DNA from: Isoetes taiwanensis
Taxonomy: Eukaryota; Streptophyta; Lycopodiopsida; Isoetales; Isoetaceae
Assembly (NCBI GenBank): GCA_021234155.1
Contig: JAJEKV010000001.1
Location: 18,677,382 to 18,741,381, forward strand
Length of the DNA: 64,000 nt
Direction: 5' to 3'
Positions 1-10,326 of this stretch are shown here, in pieces (within the stretch, counting starts at the first letter, position 1; every line of letters starts with the position of its first letter). The notes under the pieces are model-generated. The model was not told the origin of the DNA. It was given only the letters and a program-made list of their open reading frames with translations, and did not search any database. The translations under genes and the position numbers were made by a program.

Positions 1-208
1 CAGGTGGAGGTTGATTTGGAAGTGGAGGCTGGGAATTGCTAGGTAAGAATCCGTAAAGCAAAGCTATTTGCTCCAACTTGGTTTGATAATCTTGCTCAGA
101 TGTAGGCGGTGGCAAAGCAATTTGATTAGCAATTTGCTTGGCTATAAAATCCGCAGTTCTTAATGCCTGCTGGTACTGTTGATCAGACATATTAAAACGG
201 CTAGCCAT
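1..208 (-). CDS. LTR-retrotransposon gag N-terminus (partial, runs off window)
   Basis: Read on the minus strand from an ATG at 208, this gives an uninterrupted frame to the window edge. It begins MASRFNMSDQQYQQALRTAD and continues with Gln/Ala-rich helices into a Pro-rich stretch near residues 58-69. It is called gag from position: it starts 28 bases after a primer-binding site and LTR edge, where the capsid ORF of a plant LTR retrotransposon starts. No zinc knuckle or pol is visible because the element leaves the window. Ty1/copia versus Ty3/gypsy cannot be decided from this fragment. Confidence 0.55.
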   Translation of the reverse strand, partial: MASRFNMSDQQYQQALRTADFIAKQIANQIALPPPTSEQDYQTKLEQIALLYGFLPSNSQPPLPNQPPP

Positions 209-235
209 TGCACAGGATATGGGAATAGAATCTAG

Positions 236-247
236 GCTCTGATACCA
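236..247 (-). other. Primer-binding site, initiator-tRNA-Met type
   Basis: On the minus strand this reads TGGTATCAGAGC, the classic complement of the plant initiator methionine tRNA 3' end used to prime minus-strand DNA. It lies two bases inside the LTR edge and 28 bases upstream of the gag ATG, which fixes the orientation of the element. Confidence 0.85.
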
Positions 248-249
248 CT

Positions 250-897
250 TGATATGTTTTATGAAATTGCAATATAGCCACAGCTTATATCCAATACCAG
301 ATCAAGAGCAAACAAAAGAAATTGAGATTCTATTATTCAGAGTTACAACCTGCCCAAACCCTGGACAACTGACAGGAGCACACTTTCAAACCACCCAACC
401 GGGCTCAAACACAAGAAATCGTTATCTTGATTGCAACAAGGATCCAATGTCCCCTGAAGCGGCAAGTCTTGCCTGGGAATTCGTACTGGCAGTAGCGTCT
501 ATGGCAAATTTTTCCAGAAGGCTTGGCAGGATTACAAAATTCTGAGCAGAGAGAGGTCGAAGGCTATAATCAGAGATGGCGGACTGTGCTAGGCTAGTAT
601 CCGATGCCCTCAATGCGGATTTCACATCTATTTATACAGATTTGGGAACGTCCCCTTTTTCCGGTGTTCTTCCCTTTTTTGCAGTTTTAGTTTGAGAAAA
701 GGCAGCCAAGAATAGGTGTGATAATTTCAGTTGGAAATCGGTCTTTTCTAAGTTGAGATCATCTCTGAATCCGGTAGCCTAGGTAATGGGTTCGACTGGA
801 TTGGAGCACTTCCGGATCAGTTCCGGGAAGATTGGGACTGTAATCGTGGCTGGCAGTTTGTCCACCGTTATCAGCCAGGTCATAACAATTGATAACA
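250..897 (-). repeat. LTR of the minus-strand retrotransposon at the left edge
   Basis: The inner edge is fixed by the primer-binding site: on the minus strand the LTR ends ...ATATCA, then two bases, then the site. The outer edge is inferred at 897, where the minus strand reads TGTTATCAATTG, giving a TG...CA repeat of about 648 bp. The second LTR lies outside the window, so identity and target-site duplication cannot be tested. Small ORFs here on either strand are not believed. Confidence 0.5.
625..638 (-). promoter_or_regulatory. TATA box candidate inside the LTR
   Basis: The minus strand reads TGTATAAATAGATG, a good plant TATA motif about 390 bases upstream of the primer-binding site. That spacing suits a U3 promoter driving retroelement RNA toward the left edge. 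Inferred from motif and position only. Confidence 0.4.
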
Positions 898-1053
898 AGG
901 ATATTTGGTCAATTTGTTATTCTTTTCCATAAGCCATGCCCATGCCATTGGATCCTTGTGCCTTGAGCCTCTCCCCCGAGCCGCTCCGTATCACTTAAGT
1001 TATGTTGTCTCTCCATGCCCAGTATTTTACTCTGGTTGCATTCTAATATTAAG

Positions 1054-1203
1054 GATAAAAAACATTTTTGAATTCAATAAAATGCAAATTATATATAGCA
1101 TAATATAATGTTATTCAAACTTGATCATTATAAATAAATACAAAATGCAGAACAGTGTGCCAAAATGATTCACAAATAATAAGTTTGTGTCAATCCTAAT
1201 GTC
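1054..1203. repeat. Dispersed repeat, second copy at 33436-33612
   Basis: Both copies share, in order, an 'acatttttgaattcaa' block, a 'caaaatgcagaa' block and a 'gccaaaatgattcacaaata' block, ending in 'gtgtcaatcctaatg' or 'gtatcaatcctaatg'. The other copy follows directly on an L1 3' region, so this may be an L1 3'-UTR piece or a small non-autonomous element. Confidence 0.7.
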
Positions 1204-1242
1204 ATTTAGTGTCTTGGCATCTTATATATAATGTTCATGTAC

Positions 1243-1310
1243 ATCTCTCTCTCTCCCTCCCTCCCTCCCTCCCTCCCTCCCCCTCCCTCCCCTCTCTCTC
1301 TCTCTCTCTC
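1243..1310. repeat. CT / CTCC microsatellite
   Basis: A 68-base pure pyrimidine tract with CT repeats at both ends and CTCC repeats in the middle. Confidence 0.95.
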
Positions 1311-1602
1311 ATAATTTCTTATATGTATTCTTGAAACTAATAAGTGTACATCTAATTATTGGTGTGGCATGCATCGTCATCTCTATCATTAGCAACTTAT
1401 TGAGAACAATTATATGTTTTCATATAGTGGGCTTACTCTGGTGGTCTGGCGTTTGGGCGATGGCAGGATTAACGAGCATAAAGAGTTCGAGCTTATTTCT
1501 GGGGTGCCGAAGAAAAACTTCCCATCCGAAGAAAAATCATGGTATATTCCATTCCCTCTTTCCACTTCTGATAATGATTTCTAGCATTTTTACCTTTGAT
1601 TC

Positions 1603-1634
1603 ATCTTATCTTATCTTATCTTATCTTATCTATC
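1603..1634. repeat. CTTAT pentanucleotide microsatellite
   Basis: About six units of CTTAT. It resembles the CTATT-type tail at the end of the LINE at 39.9 kb, so it could be a retroposon tail, but nothing LINE-like adjoins it. Confidence 0.8.
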
Positions 1635-1654
1635 TGAAACCTATAGTACCACGA

Positions 1655-1800
1655 TTCTAGCATCCTTTTTCATGATTTTGGAGTTGGGTTCTTCTGAAAC
1701 ATTGTTGTATTCAAGAGATTCTAGCATCGTTTTGCACGATTTCATGTAAATTCTAGCATCCTTTTCCATGATTTTGCAGTTGGGTTCTTCCGAAATTTGT
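1655..1800. repeat. Imperfect direct repeat, about 95 bp period
   Basis: The block starting 'attctagcatcctttt' and running through 'catgattttg.agttgggttcttc' occurs at about 1655-1703 and again at 1750-1795, with a partial copy of 'attctagcatcgtttt' between them. Confidence 0.7.
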
Positions 1801-2436
1801 ATCAGACATGGTTTAGCAGTGTTTTGCACTGTCTTTTGTTGCGTTCTGCGAAAATTAATTCGGCAGATATTCCGGCAGATGTTTTCTGCGGTTTTTTGTT
1901 TCCCTGAAAATGGGCCTCTGTTCTAACACTGACTCTAAAAATGGGTTTGACAAACAAAAGCCCTGACAAAAGCCTCTATTCTAATGCGGTTTCTGTCGGC
2001 CTTCTGTCAAAGTTGCTTATGAAATTGCACGTTTTGCTAAACAATGTGTGGAAGATGACCCTGATCAACGTCCCATATGAGGGCCGTTGCTTACAAACTT
2101 TCTAATTACTTGGAACTGTCAGAGAAATGGGAGAAAGAACTTGCTCGAACTCGCCAGTATCAGAGTGCAACGATGGAAGCTAGATGATTATCACATAAGT
2201 GCCGTTCTCCTGTGAATACCAGGTAAAAAGAATTCAAGTTTTGATGCTTGGTTTTCAACAACAATGGAGCCAGTGTGGAGAAAGCCATTGTGATTGAGGA
2301 TTTATGTAGATACATGATATCCTCCATGAGGATTTATTGTACAGACTCATTCATAATACAGACCCATTTAATAGGGTATGCATCGTTGCTGAAGTTTTCC
2401 ATGTACTATATAGGTGAGATTTACGATCATTTTCCT

Positions 2437-2504
2437 TAACCTCTCTAAATTCATGGATTACAGTGTGGCATAACCTCTCTAAATTCATGGATTACAGTGT
2501 GGCA
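2437..2504. repeat. Perfect 34-bp tandem duplication
   Basis: Two adjacent identical units beginning 'taacctctctaaattc' and ending 'acagtgtggca'. Identity between units suggests a recent duplication. Confidence 0.9.
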
Positions 2505-2730
2505 TCACATTTATAATCATCTATCCCTTAATTTTAACTCTGGTCTATTGTAATAGAGGCATAATTCCATCATCAAATGCGGTCTCAAGAAGGTAAAGTT
2601 CCATGTAATCTATATGTGACACTGGATATGGGTTTAACTACATCAACATCTGGCATTATATTTTCTGTTATGGGATTAACTACATCTGACATTTGCCACT
2701 ATATTTCGTAGAAGAACTGCCACCAAAAAT

Positions 2731-3118
2731 TTTAGCACCGAGAACATTATAGGATATGGGGGTGCATCAAAGTATATAGGGTAGTGTTTCCAACGACATT
2801 CCTGTTGCAGTAAAGCTTATGCAGCAAAATGACAAGGAGGAGGAGGAGGTTAAGTTTTTGAATCATTTCTTAGCAGAAGTCTAGGCTATAGGGAATACCA
2901 AGCACAAAAATCTTGTTAATATTATGGGTTACTGGCTCTGATCTCTGTTGCTCTGTCCTGCTGCAAAGACAATCCAAATGATAGGCCAGGCATGAGGGTG
3001 ATACGAAATATGCTCTCTGATATTCAAAGGCACAGCAGAGACATTAAGATTAATTATCCCAACTGGGAAACACTACTAGACAGCCCTACATACGAAGCAT
3101 GCGCTATCGTTTATAGTT
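2731..3118 (+). pseudogene. Receptor-like Ser/Thr kinase fragment (internal deletion, frameshifts)
   Basis: Kinase subdomains can be read across three frames. A glycine-rich loop (FSTENIIGYGGASK) starts at 2731, the subdomain II lysine segment (DIPVAVKLM) at about 2795, and the region around IGNTKHKNLVNIMGYW follows near 2890-2935. The sequence then jumps to a subdomain XI-like segment, ALSCCKDNPNDRPGM, near 2955-2995, followed by about 40 more codons to a stop. The catalytic HRD and DFG segments are absent. This order and wording fit plant receptor-like kinases such as the leucine-rich-repeat type. An in-frame stop follows the glycine loop and the joins need frame changes, so this is a dead, internally deleted copy. 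Confidence 0.75.
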
Positions 3119-4430
3119 GACTTCTCTCCATCACCTTTTCTGACATGCATAATCTTCATGTCTCTTCTTTGATATAATTCTACTATTTTGCATCATTCGT
3201 GTTCCAAGATTGGCTTTTTCTACACACAACATAGCATAGAAATTGAGGTCTGGTATTATAAATTAGTGATACAAGAAATTTATCGCGGCCGCCGCGAACA
3301 TTTCTCTTCCTTTGACTCATTTTATTGGTCGAAATGATGCTAGGGACACGCAATATGCAAGATACCTAGGCTCGAATTAAATAACATATCAATAACATAT
3401 CAATAGTATATGTTTGATATTGAAATATTGATGGTTGCACTTTTCCTTAGTGCTAGGAACACATATCAAAGGCCTTAACATTTTGGGCAGTGAGAACCAG
3501 TCTGTGCATGTCACTGCTCCTTTCACATTACCATGAGAAGTGCATGAATTGGGGCACCAGGGAATATTATTCCTTCAAACGCTACATCGTTCTTTAATAG
3601 ATTGAGGGAGTGAGATTATCTTGGCTGTAGGCTTTTGCTCTTGTTGCGCTCTAGAATAAATCTATTTCTGGTGTTGAGAGTAGATATTGATTTTTCCTTC
3701 TAGGCATGGAATTGGTTAGACAGTCAAATACAGTTTAGAGCTCCAAATTATCAAGTAGAGTTGGTCCTGTCTTCTGCCTCAAAGGAAGCCAAATTGACTA
3801 AAGAGGAGATAGATTGCAGCCATTGTTTTCTATTCATGCATATGCAGCTCTAAAACTATCAGCTCAAGCATTGGTTAGTTGCCTGGAGTGCTCACTTGAT
3901 ATTATTGTCTTAAAACTGTTACCGAAATCTGATAGTTCAGAATTTGCCTTCATCATGTCATAGGAATAATTGCATTTGGGCGGTTGTGGCAAAAAGGGAC
4001 ATTTTTGCCCCACAACTTCGTTTATATGACTGTGCATTTAAATTATAGTTTTTCCTTCAGAAAGTCCTTTTGGTCATGTAGTATGGGAGCATAGAGGGTT
4101 GAATTGGTAAATCTACTCTCCAATGGGACCATGCTGTATTATGGAAGCATATGCTCTACTCTCCAATGGGACCATGTTGTACAAAATAATGAGACTAAGA
4201 AGGTTCTCTTTTCTCTTTCATCATCTACTCACCGTTAAAAATACAGGACCCTCCTGTAAGCAAAACAATTCTATCTGCATCATAAAGCAGAGAGACAAGG
4301 GTAACTATAAGAATATATGTCCATAAGCATAAACTCATCTCGGTGGTGGCTGAGTGGTGAGGTCATTGGTCATAGGCTAGCCCATCAAGACTCAAAGGTC
4401 TTGAAACTTTGCAATCGAATTTCACTTACC
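3119..4430. other. No gene recognised
   Basis: AT-rich sequence with only short, non-conserved ORFs. A short direct duplication of 'ctactctccaatgggaccatg' lies near 4111-4180. Nothing else could be assigned. Confidence 0.5.
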
Positions 4431-4431
4431 G

Positions 4432-4800
4432 AAACAAGAAGAATAAGCAGTAGTACAACTTTGGTTTCTGCCATCGCTACAACTTTGGTTCAACAGTGTA
4501 TTCGAGGAAGCTTATTTGGAACATTGAAGCCTCACATTTTTTATTCACGGATTTCTCAGCACGTCACTATATCTATTAGTTTCTATGAAAATCTTGCATT
4601 CACTTTTGACCTGACTTTCTTTCTGTCCGTATCTCTCTGGTCTCTGCACGTTTAAAGAAGAATTGTAAGCACTAGCACAACTTGAGTTGAGAAGCATTGA
4701 AGCTTCACATTTCTTACTCTGGGATTTATTAGCAGTCACTATAAATCCATTAATATCAAAGAAAGTTTGCATTCATTATTGACTTGACTTTCTTCTTTTC
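4432..4800. repeat. Tandem duplication of about 190 bp, diverged
   Basis: Two adjacent copies (about 4432-4640 and 4650-4800) share the order 'agaagaat..aagca.tag.acaact', 'cattgaagc.tcacat', 'tcactata', 'ttgcattca' and 'ttgac.tgactttct'. They differ by many substitutions and indels, so the duplication is old. ORFs in either copy are not conserved. Confidence 0.75.
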
Positions 4801-5283
4801 CACTCTTCCTGGCCTGCACGCTTATGTTGGGTTCACACGGAAGATAAATTCTGGGCTAGCTGAGTCCACGCTGACTACGTTGATCAGCAACAGCAACGCA
4901 CAAATAACAGCATTTTGTTTGTTAGAAAAACTCACATCTTTTACAGCTTGGAGTATGCTGGCTCAGCGGCTACTTTCAGTGGGCTCAGCTGTGGAAATTT
5001 GGAGCATCAGCCCGCACGCGTAGCGGACTCCCTGCTGTTTTTGTCCCAGAGTAAGAAATGCTGATTAATCAGTGGCGGATCAGCGATGAGCCAAAAGTGT
5101 TTAATATGAACCCCTTTTGTGGTTCTTTTGAAAAACTTTGAATTGTTTAGACCGTTTTTTCTCGCAAGACATACATCCGCCATGCCAATATCACAAAATA
5201 AACGGTGCATTTATGTGGGATTCACATGAAGAAAAAATTAGCGGACTATCTCCCCCCGATTGGGGTTATTAAGGAAAAAAAAA
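4801..5283. other. No gene recognised
   Basis: Only short ORFs with no family features. The stretch ends at the GGAAACCCTTCC inverted-repeat block. Confidence 0.4.
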
Positions 5284-5336
5284 TGGAAACCCTTCCAAAT
5301 TTCCCTAAAATCCGGAAGGGTTTCCACGAGAATATA
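5284..5336. repeat. Small inverted repeat of the GGAAACCCTTCC family
   Basis: The arm 'tggaaacccttccaaatttcc' (broken here as TGGAAACCCTTCC) is followed about 10 bases later by its complement GGAAGGGTTTCCA, forming a hairpin. The same motif recurs many times at 7083-7425, so copies lie on both sides of the flavodiiron exons. Confidence 0.8.
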
Positions 5337-5383
5337 ATTTTTTTTTGTTTCAAGCCGTAATTAATCCGTAATTAATGCTTCGA

Positions 5384-5388
<5 letters not shown>

Positions 5389-5418
<30 letters not shown>
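5389..5418. repeat. Poly-T tract
   Basis: About 30 consecutive T, with another T run at 5431-5440. This could be the 3' tail of a minus-strand retroposon; no body was recognised beside it. Confidence 0.9.
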
Positions 5419-5471
5419 CATAAAAGAGAATTTTTTTTTTTGTTCTTAGCTCATCGCTTCCTCCTGCGGTT

Positions 5472-6125
5472 TTGGCGCTTGATTTCCCTTTGCTTCCTTC
5501 TGCAAATCCTACAGCAGCAAATAGGCGGTGGGTCTTCTTTCTTCTTCAAGCTTCAGCACGGTTTTGCTTCTTGATCCTCTTTCCTTTCTTCCGTGGATCG
5601 GACATGAGCAGGGCGATGGCGGCAAGTAGGATGAGGGAAGGAAGATATGGCATGAGTTTTTGGATCTTAGGTGGGCAAATATACGATGGTGACAAGAAGG
5701 CGGCGGCTATGGCGGAATCTGAATTAATAACACAGAGATGGCGATGGCATATCGCTTGCTTTTCTTCCCTAATCATCTCCTTTCTTTCTTTCTTCTCAGA
5801 GCATGGCTATGGCGATGAGGCAAGGGTATGGAGCGGCAGGGAGTGGGTCTCCCCGGAAGCAGCCCAAAGATGGACTAAATTAAGCCTCAAAAAAACTTCG
5901 CGATCTCGGCATAGCAGAAAGCAGAGCACGGGCGGAGCAAAGGGAATGGAGTGTCTTTTGAGCAGCAAAGCCATGGTGGTCGGCAGACGGATGCCTTCTG
6001 CCACTTCCAACAACTATGCAATTAGAAGGTCAAAGCATTTTTTGAGAGTAAGAAATATGGCAGGTCCAATGACAAAGACGAATGAGGCGGAGATGAAGTT
6101 CTCCCGCATAGAGAGATGGCAACAG
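5472..6125 (+). other. Open frame upstream of the flavodiiron exons, function not recognised
   Basis: A single frame of about 218 codons is open from 5472 and runs on into the first flavodiiron exon. It contains hydrophobic, Arg-rich and Ser-rich stretches but nothing like the conserved start of flavodiiron proteins until residue 219. A splice acceptor (aacag) sits exactly at 6125/6126, where homology begins, so most of this frame is probably intron or flanking DNA open by chance. A plastid transit peptide from here cannot be excluded. Confidence 0.3.
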
Positions 6126-7048
6126 GATAGAAGATTACAAACTCATATATGTCCAATTGCCCCCGGTGTAACGACAGTTTGCTCTTTGGATTGGGACAGG
6201 GATCGCTTTGACATGTAGATCACTTCTCACTCAACCTCTTTAAATTCCAGTCTCTCTGAATTTTATGAAATATTTTGTGTAATGTATTTTCTTATGATTT
6301 GGCATTAAGGATATAGAACGTTATAATTGATTAGACATGTATCAAAGTCTTCAACAAATTTGAATCTGGTCTTGCTAGGAGGTGTTTGAAAGCCTCAACT
6401 TTTGAATGTGTAGTTTTTGTTTCCTTGCATACTACTCAATTGCAAGTGATTTTACAGAATTGGAGCTTATTATACAACATAATAACATCTTTTTTCTCTA
6501 AATTCTTTATATTTCTGAAGCCAACTTATTGCAGAGAATTTGGTCTGCAGAATGGGACAACATATAATTCTTATATAATAGAAGGCGAAAAGTTGGCCAT
6601 CATTGATGCATCCCATGAAAAGTTTAGAGGCCTGTATCTGGCAGCACTCAAAGAACAGATAGATCCCGCAAGCATTTCGTATGTTGTTGCTAACCATACT
6701 GAACCTGACCATAGTGGCCTCATCCCAGATCTTTTAGATTTGGCTCCTGATGCAATCGTGATTGGGTCAAAAGTCTGCATACAATTTCTTCAAAATCTTG
6801 TCATGCGCCCTTTCGAGAGCATGGTTGTTAAGGTATCTATTTTGACCTTCATATCCATATTATCAATGTTCTAATTGCACATGAAAGGATTTTTGAATGC
6901 TCCAATAATGACCTTGGGATATTCATCAATTTGTCAAATTTACTGGAGGAATTTATCAACGGCAATTCTCTGCAGTCTGGCGATAAATTGGATCTTGGTA
7001 GGGGACATGTCTTGGAGTTCGTCATGGCGCCAAACTTACACTGGCCAG
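6126..7048 (+). pseudogene. Flavodiiron protein (FLV) gene fragment, three exons
   Basis: Chloroplast flavodiiron proteins (FLVA/FLVB, cyanobacterial Flv1/Flv3) reduce O2 to water beside photosystem I. Three exons are visible. Exon 6126-6214 carries SLDWDRDRFD. Exon 6535-6832 carries EFGLQNGTTYNS, ASHEKFR and HTEPDHSG. Exon 6976-7048 carries SGDKLDLGRGHVLEF and APNLHWP. Both introns have GT-AG ends and keep phase; the first splits the Ile codon before EFGLQ. HTEPDH matches the H-x-E-x-D-H di-iron ligand motif of the metallo-beta-lactamase fold. Homology stops at APNLHWP, short of the rest of that domain, the flavodoxin domain and the flavin reductase domain. So this is about 150 residues of a protein normally over 600. 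FLVA versus FLVB was not decided. It lies between GGAAACCCTTCC repeats and may be captured. Confidence 0.85.
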
Positions 7049-7082
7049 AAATTTGTTCCCCTTAAAATTTTTTTATGAAACG

Positions 7083-7425
7083 TGGAAACCCTTCCTATTT
7101 TACCCCATTTGTGGAAACCCTTCTTATTTTCCCATGGGTTTGGAAAATAGGAAGGGTTTCCATTTGAATTAAAATTTAAATTCTTGAGTGTCGTGCATAT
7201 TTATGAGCGTGCACCATTAATGGCCGCGTGCGTGTTGGGCGGCGTGCGCCTTGAAAAAAAAAATGGAAACCCTTCCCATTTTCCGAGGAAACCCTTCCGA
7301 TTTTCAAATTGGAAACCCTTCCAATTTTCCATTAAAACCAGGAAGGGTTTCCATGGAAACCCTTCCTATTTTCCATGTTTGGAAAATAGGAAGGGTTTCC
7401 ATGAAAAATTGGAAGGGTTTCCATG
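7083..7425. repeat. Cluster of GGAAACCCTTCC motifs in both orientations
   Basis: At least nine copies of GGAAACCCTTCC or its complement GGAAGGGTTTCC, usually followed by TATTTTCC or AATTTTCC, are packed here in alternating orientation. They give nested hairpins (7083-7164 and 7264-7424). Together with the block at 5284-5336 they bracket the flavodiiron fragment. Confidence 0.85.
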
Positions 7426-8233
7426 GGAGCCCAACTCAAATAGGGAGTACTTAGAACCATCGTTTTTGGGCGGTTTCAGAAGGGCGGTGCAGCTAGCTAC
7501 TGTTATATTCACATGCAATTGGAAATAGAAAGCAGCTAATACAGTTTTTTGAATCGATCCATACAACCAGAAACCCTGAGCAGCTGGGCAAGGCCGCTGG
7601 CCCGCGTGCAGCAACACGCGGGGCGGCAACTATTTTTGAAGCGCTGTCATCTGTACCGGCAAAGAACCACCGCAGCTGCCATTTTTAGCTCTCATGTGAA
7701 TGGTCCATTAGACTAGGCCGAAATGGGCCTTTCGCTTTGCTTCCTGGCGAATCACCACGAAAAATAATGGTCTTCCTCCTCTTAGTTTTATTAGCCTATG
7801 GTTTCATAGAAAACTGATTTCATTTCGAAAGTTTTAGACTCACAGAAAACTGATTTCATTTCGAAAGTTTTAGACTGATTTTTTAAAAACCTAAATAGAA
7901 AAACCATCATTCAATTAAATTGGGATTATGTCTTAATTTTGGGATAAATTTTATATTGCACTTTTTTAGTAACTTTGTTAAATTCACTTTTTTAGTAACT
8001 TTGTTGCCCTTAGACTAGAATAGACGTTAACATATAATCACACACGAGAATATAAACTCACACCTTAACTTCAAATTATAAAATCATATATCATGGAACT
8101 CAAGTAGTACACAACTTTTATTAACTGTAGAAAAGATACATAGTAATTGTTTTTCATTTTTCCACTAGCATCCCCAAGGATATGAGAACCTTATTCCTTA
8201 CATCCTGAGGTATTGTAACTCTCATTTGTTTTA
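7426..8233. other. No gene recognised; short duplication
   Basis: A 33-37 bp duplication, 'agaaaactgatttcatttcgaaag', occurs at about 7808 and 7845, and 'cacttttttagtaactttgtt' is repeated near 7955-8005. The remainder shows nothing recognisable. Confidence 0.5.
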
Positions 8234-10326
8234 CTAGGAATAGTTTTGGAGTCCACGAAAGTACAATACGGTTTCAACGTCTAGCCAAAGATCGGGATCA
8301 CTTGGATTTCTCCTCCACCTCTTTGTCCAACAATCTGAATATCTTTCTTTATCGGTGACATTACTCAACCGATGTCTTTGGACACCACCATTCCACGCCA
8401 AGCACCTTATTGAAGTTAACATCACCTTCTTCTTTGCAAATATCCGAGATAGTCCATCCCAACCACACCGGATAGGTCTCTAGATCTGGCTGGGTTTTAC
8501 TACTACAAATTGGTGGCACTCCACGTCAAGAGAAGGTTCATAACAATCCATGCCTAGATATTTTGGCCTATCCTTCTTAGGACCAACATAGTGTTTATCG
8601 ATTGAGGAGGAGCATATGCCTTCACAATGCTACTAATGGTACCATCATCTTCGTCAAGACCTAATGTTTTCCACTTACTTTTAGGGAACCACCCTTCTTT
8701 TCAAAATTTTCCGAGGATGTGTCTACCTCATCCAACAAGTTGATCACCTTCTTCCAATAATCTATCAATGCACGATTAGTCTCATCCGAATTAGTTTGCC
8801 AATGCTTGATGTAGTCATTGATGCCATCCTTAGTCAATCCCAATTGCTTGACTTCTTCAGCTTGGTTTTAGAGCTTTTGGTTGACCAGAGGTATCATAGG
8901 CTTGCCATTTGCATCCATGTGCCAAATTTTTGCCCCACCTCTCCACTTCTCCTCAAGGTCTCATTTTCCATTGCATGATTGGAATCCCTTCTCTCACCCA
9001 AAAAGTGAATTGAAGAGGTCTAGAATGACCTTCCATGTCGAGAGCATAACCATCCACAAAACTCTTCCAATCAGGCACTTCTTCTATGATAGATCCTATA
9101 GGAGATGGATTTGTACATCCATGAAATATTTCCAATAGCACGGGAAAGTTGGTAAGCTGTCATTGCCTCAATACATGACTATATTTTCCAAACAATGCAT
9201 CCACATCCTCATGAGTATGTCCGGGCATTAGGAACCCCAAATTGACTCTTTCAAAAATACCCACAGCTGTTAAGTAGGATAGGAAAGAAAACATCCACCT
9301 GTTCTTATTTTGACCAGCACAATTATCTAGTTGCAAGAGGAGCTTTCTCAAGGCAGATCTCGAGGTTTAGCACGAGATGTTGAAGCTCCAACATGTTCAT
9401 TAGGTCCATTCCTCCTAAATCTTGCCTTGCTAAACTTTTCAATACTATTAGGGGTTCCATCCAACAATGCACTATGTAGTGCCCGGCTAGTCAGAGGATC
9501 TTGTAGGTTACCATTGTAACCCTTCTCATAGTTTCTTAAACACCTCATGATACTCCCAATGTGAAAATCGGACCATCACTCCACAACTCTAAACTGAAAT
9601 GGCCATAATAGGTCCGAGCCACGCCCATGCAATATTGCCCCAGTCATTGAAATCTGCAAAGGATATGATCTTCCACATGACTTAGGAATGTATTTTGAAT
9701 TGTGGAAGACAAGTCTTCTGTTGGTCCACTTTATCATGTATAATACATAGATAGTTATTAGGTTCCATTGCAGATAAGGTCCTCCACATCCAATAAGTTG
9801 ATCTACATGATAGTTGATCTGTCATATGGTCCTTCATATGTTCCCTTATCTTTGCCCTTAGACTTGGTTGCACAGCCTTATCTAGTGTCTCCTTCAACTT
9901 AGCACATAAATTGCACTTGGCAAAGTTGTTTGAAGTTGCTAGATGGTCACATGCTTGAAATGCTTATTCCATAGCCTACTAAAACTGGGCTGGGATATAG
10001 AGGCTACCCAAGTTCACGAAGCAATGCATTTATTTCCTCTAATATGCTCTTTCCGGGTACAATGGGATGGCAATCTCTTTTCAACAATAACTCTACCCCT
10101 GTTCATCCTTCTTACTCTTATGTGGCATGTTTTTACGCATTGAAATCCACATATCTTTCAAATATTTCCTTTGTACTATAGTTCTTGAGGTAGGCCTTAC
10201 CGTGCCGGTGTTTCCATGCAATGCAATTTTACTACCATTTTTCATGTCTCTTTTGCCGGTTGTGCCAAGAAGAGGTTGGAATTCCATGTATAGCCATCCA
10301 TGCTTTTGAACATATCCACTTTCCAT
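8234..10326 (-). pseudogene. DUF7869-like putative transposase, frameshifted
   Basis: Minus-strand pieces line up in the order of the plant DUF7869 family, a transposon-borne protein thought to be nuclease-like. They are a basic segment ending KSKKDEQG (about 10100), a Cys-pair region around AKCNLCAKLKETL (about 9900), RSTYWMWRTLS and YLCIIHDKVDQQKT (about 9720-9800), the core LQLDNCAGQNKNRW with PGHTHEDVDALFG (9160-9351), and a downstream segment with DWKSFVDGY (8953-9141). The Asp of LQLDN and the HTHEDVD acidic pair are intact. Several frame changes and stops separate the pieces. The upstream ORF 10242-11162 is probably the same gene. The family name is from memory of its motifs. Confidence 0.6.

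Larger units (their letters stand above)
898..2730. other. AT-rich spacer with simple repeats, no gene recognised
   Basis: Apart from the repeats listed separately there is no convincing coding signal. An ORF of 109 codons at 1331-1660 ends in a CTTAT microsatellite and has no family features. The stretch holds a dispersed repeat (1054-1203), CT/CTCC and CTTAT microsatellites, and two short duplications. Confidence 0.5.

Noticed and set aside
1331-1660. 109-codon hydrophobic ORF
   Set aside because: Ends in a CTTAT microsatellite, lacks a recognisable fold or signal, and sits in repeat-rich spacer.
4345-4430. tRNA-like sequence (GGTGGCTGAGTGGTGAGGTC)
   Set aside because: An A-box-like word is present, but the B box is poor and no cloverleaf could be drawn.
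5472-6218. A single 248-codon gene
   Set aside because: Only its last 29 codons match a family (flavodiiron), and a splice acceptor lies at that point, so the rest is probably non-coding.
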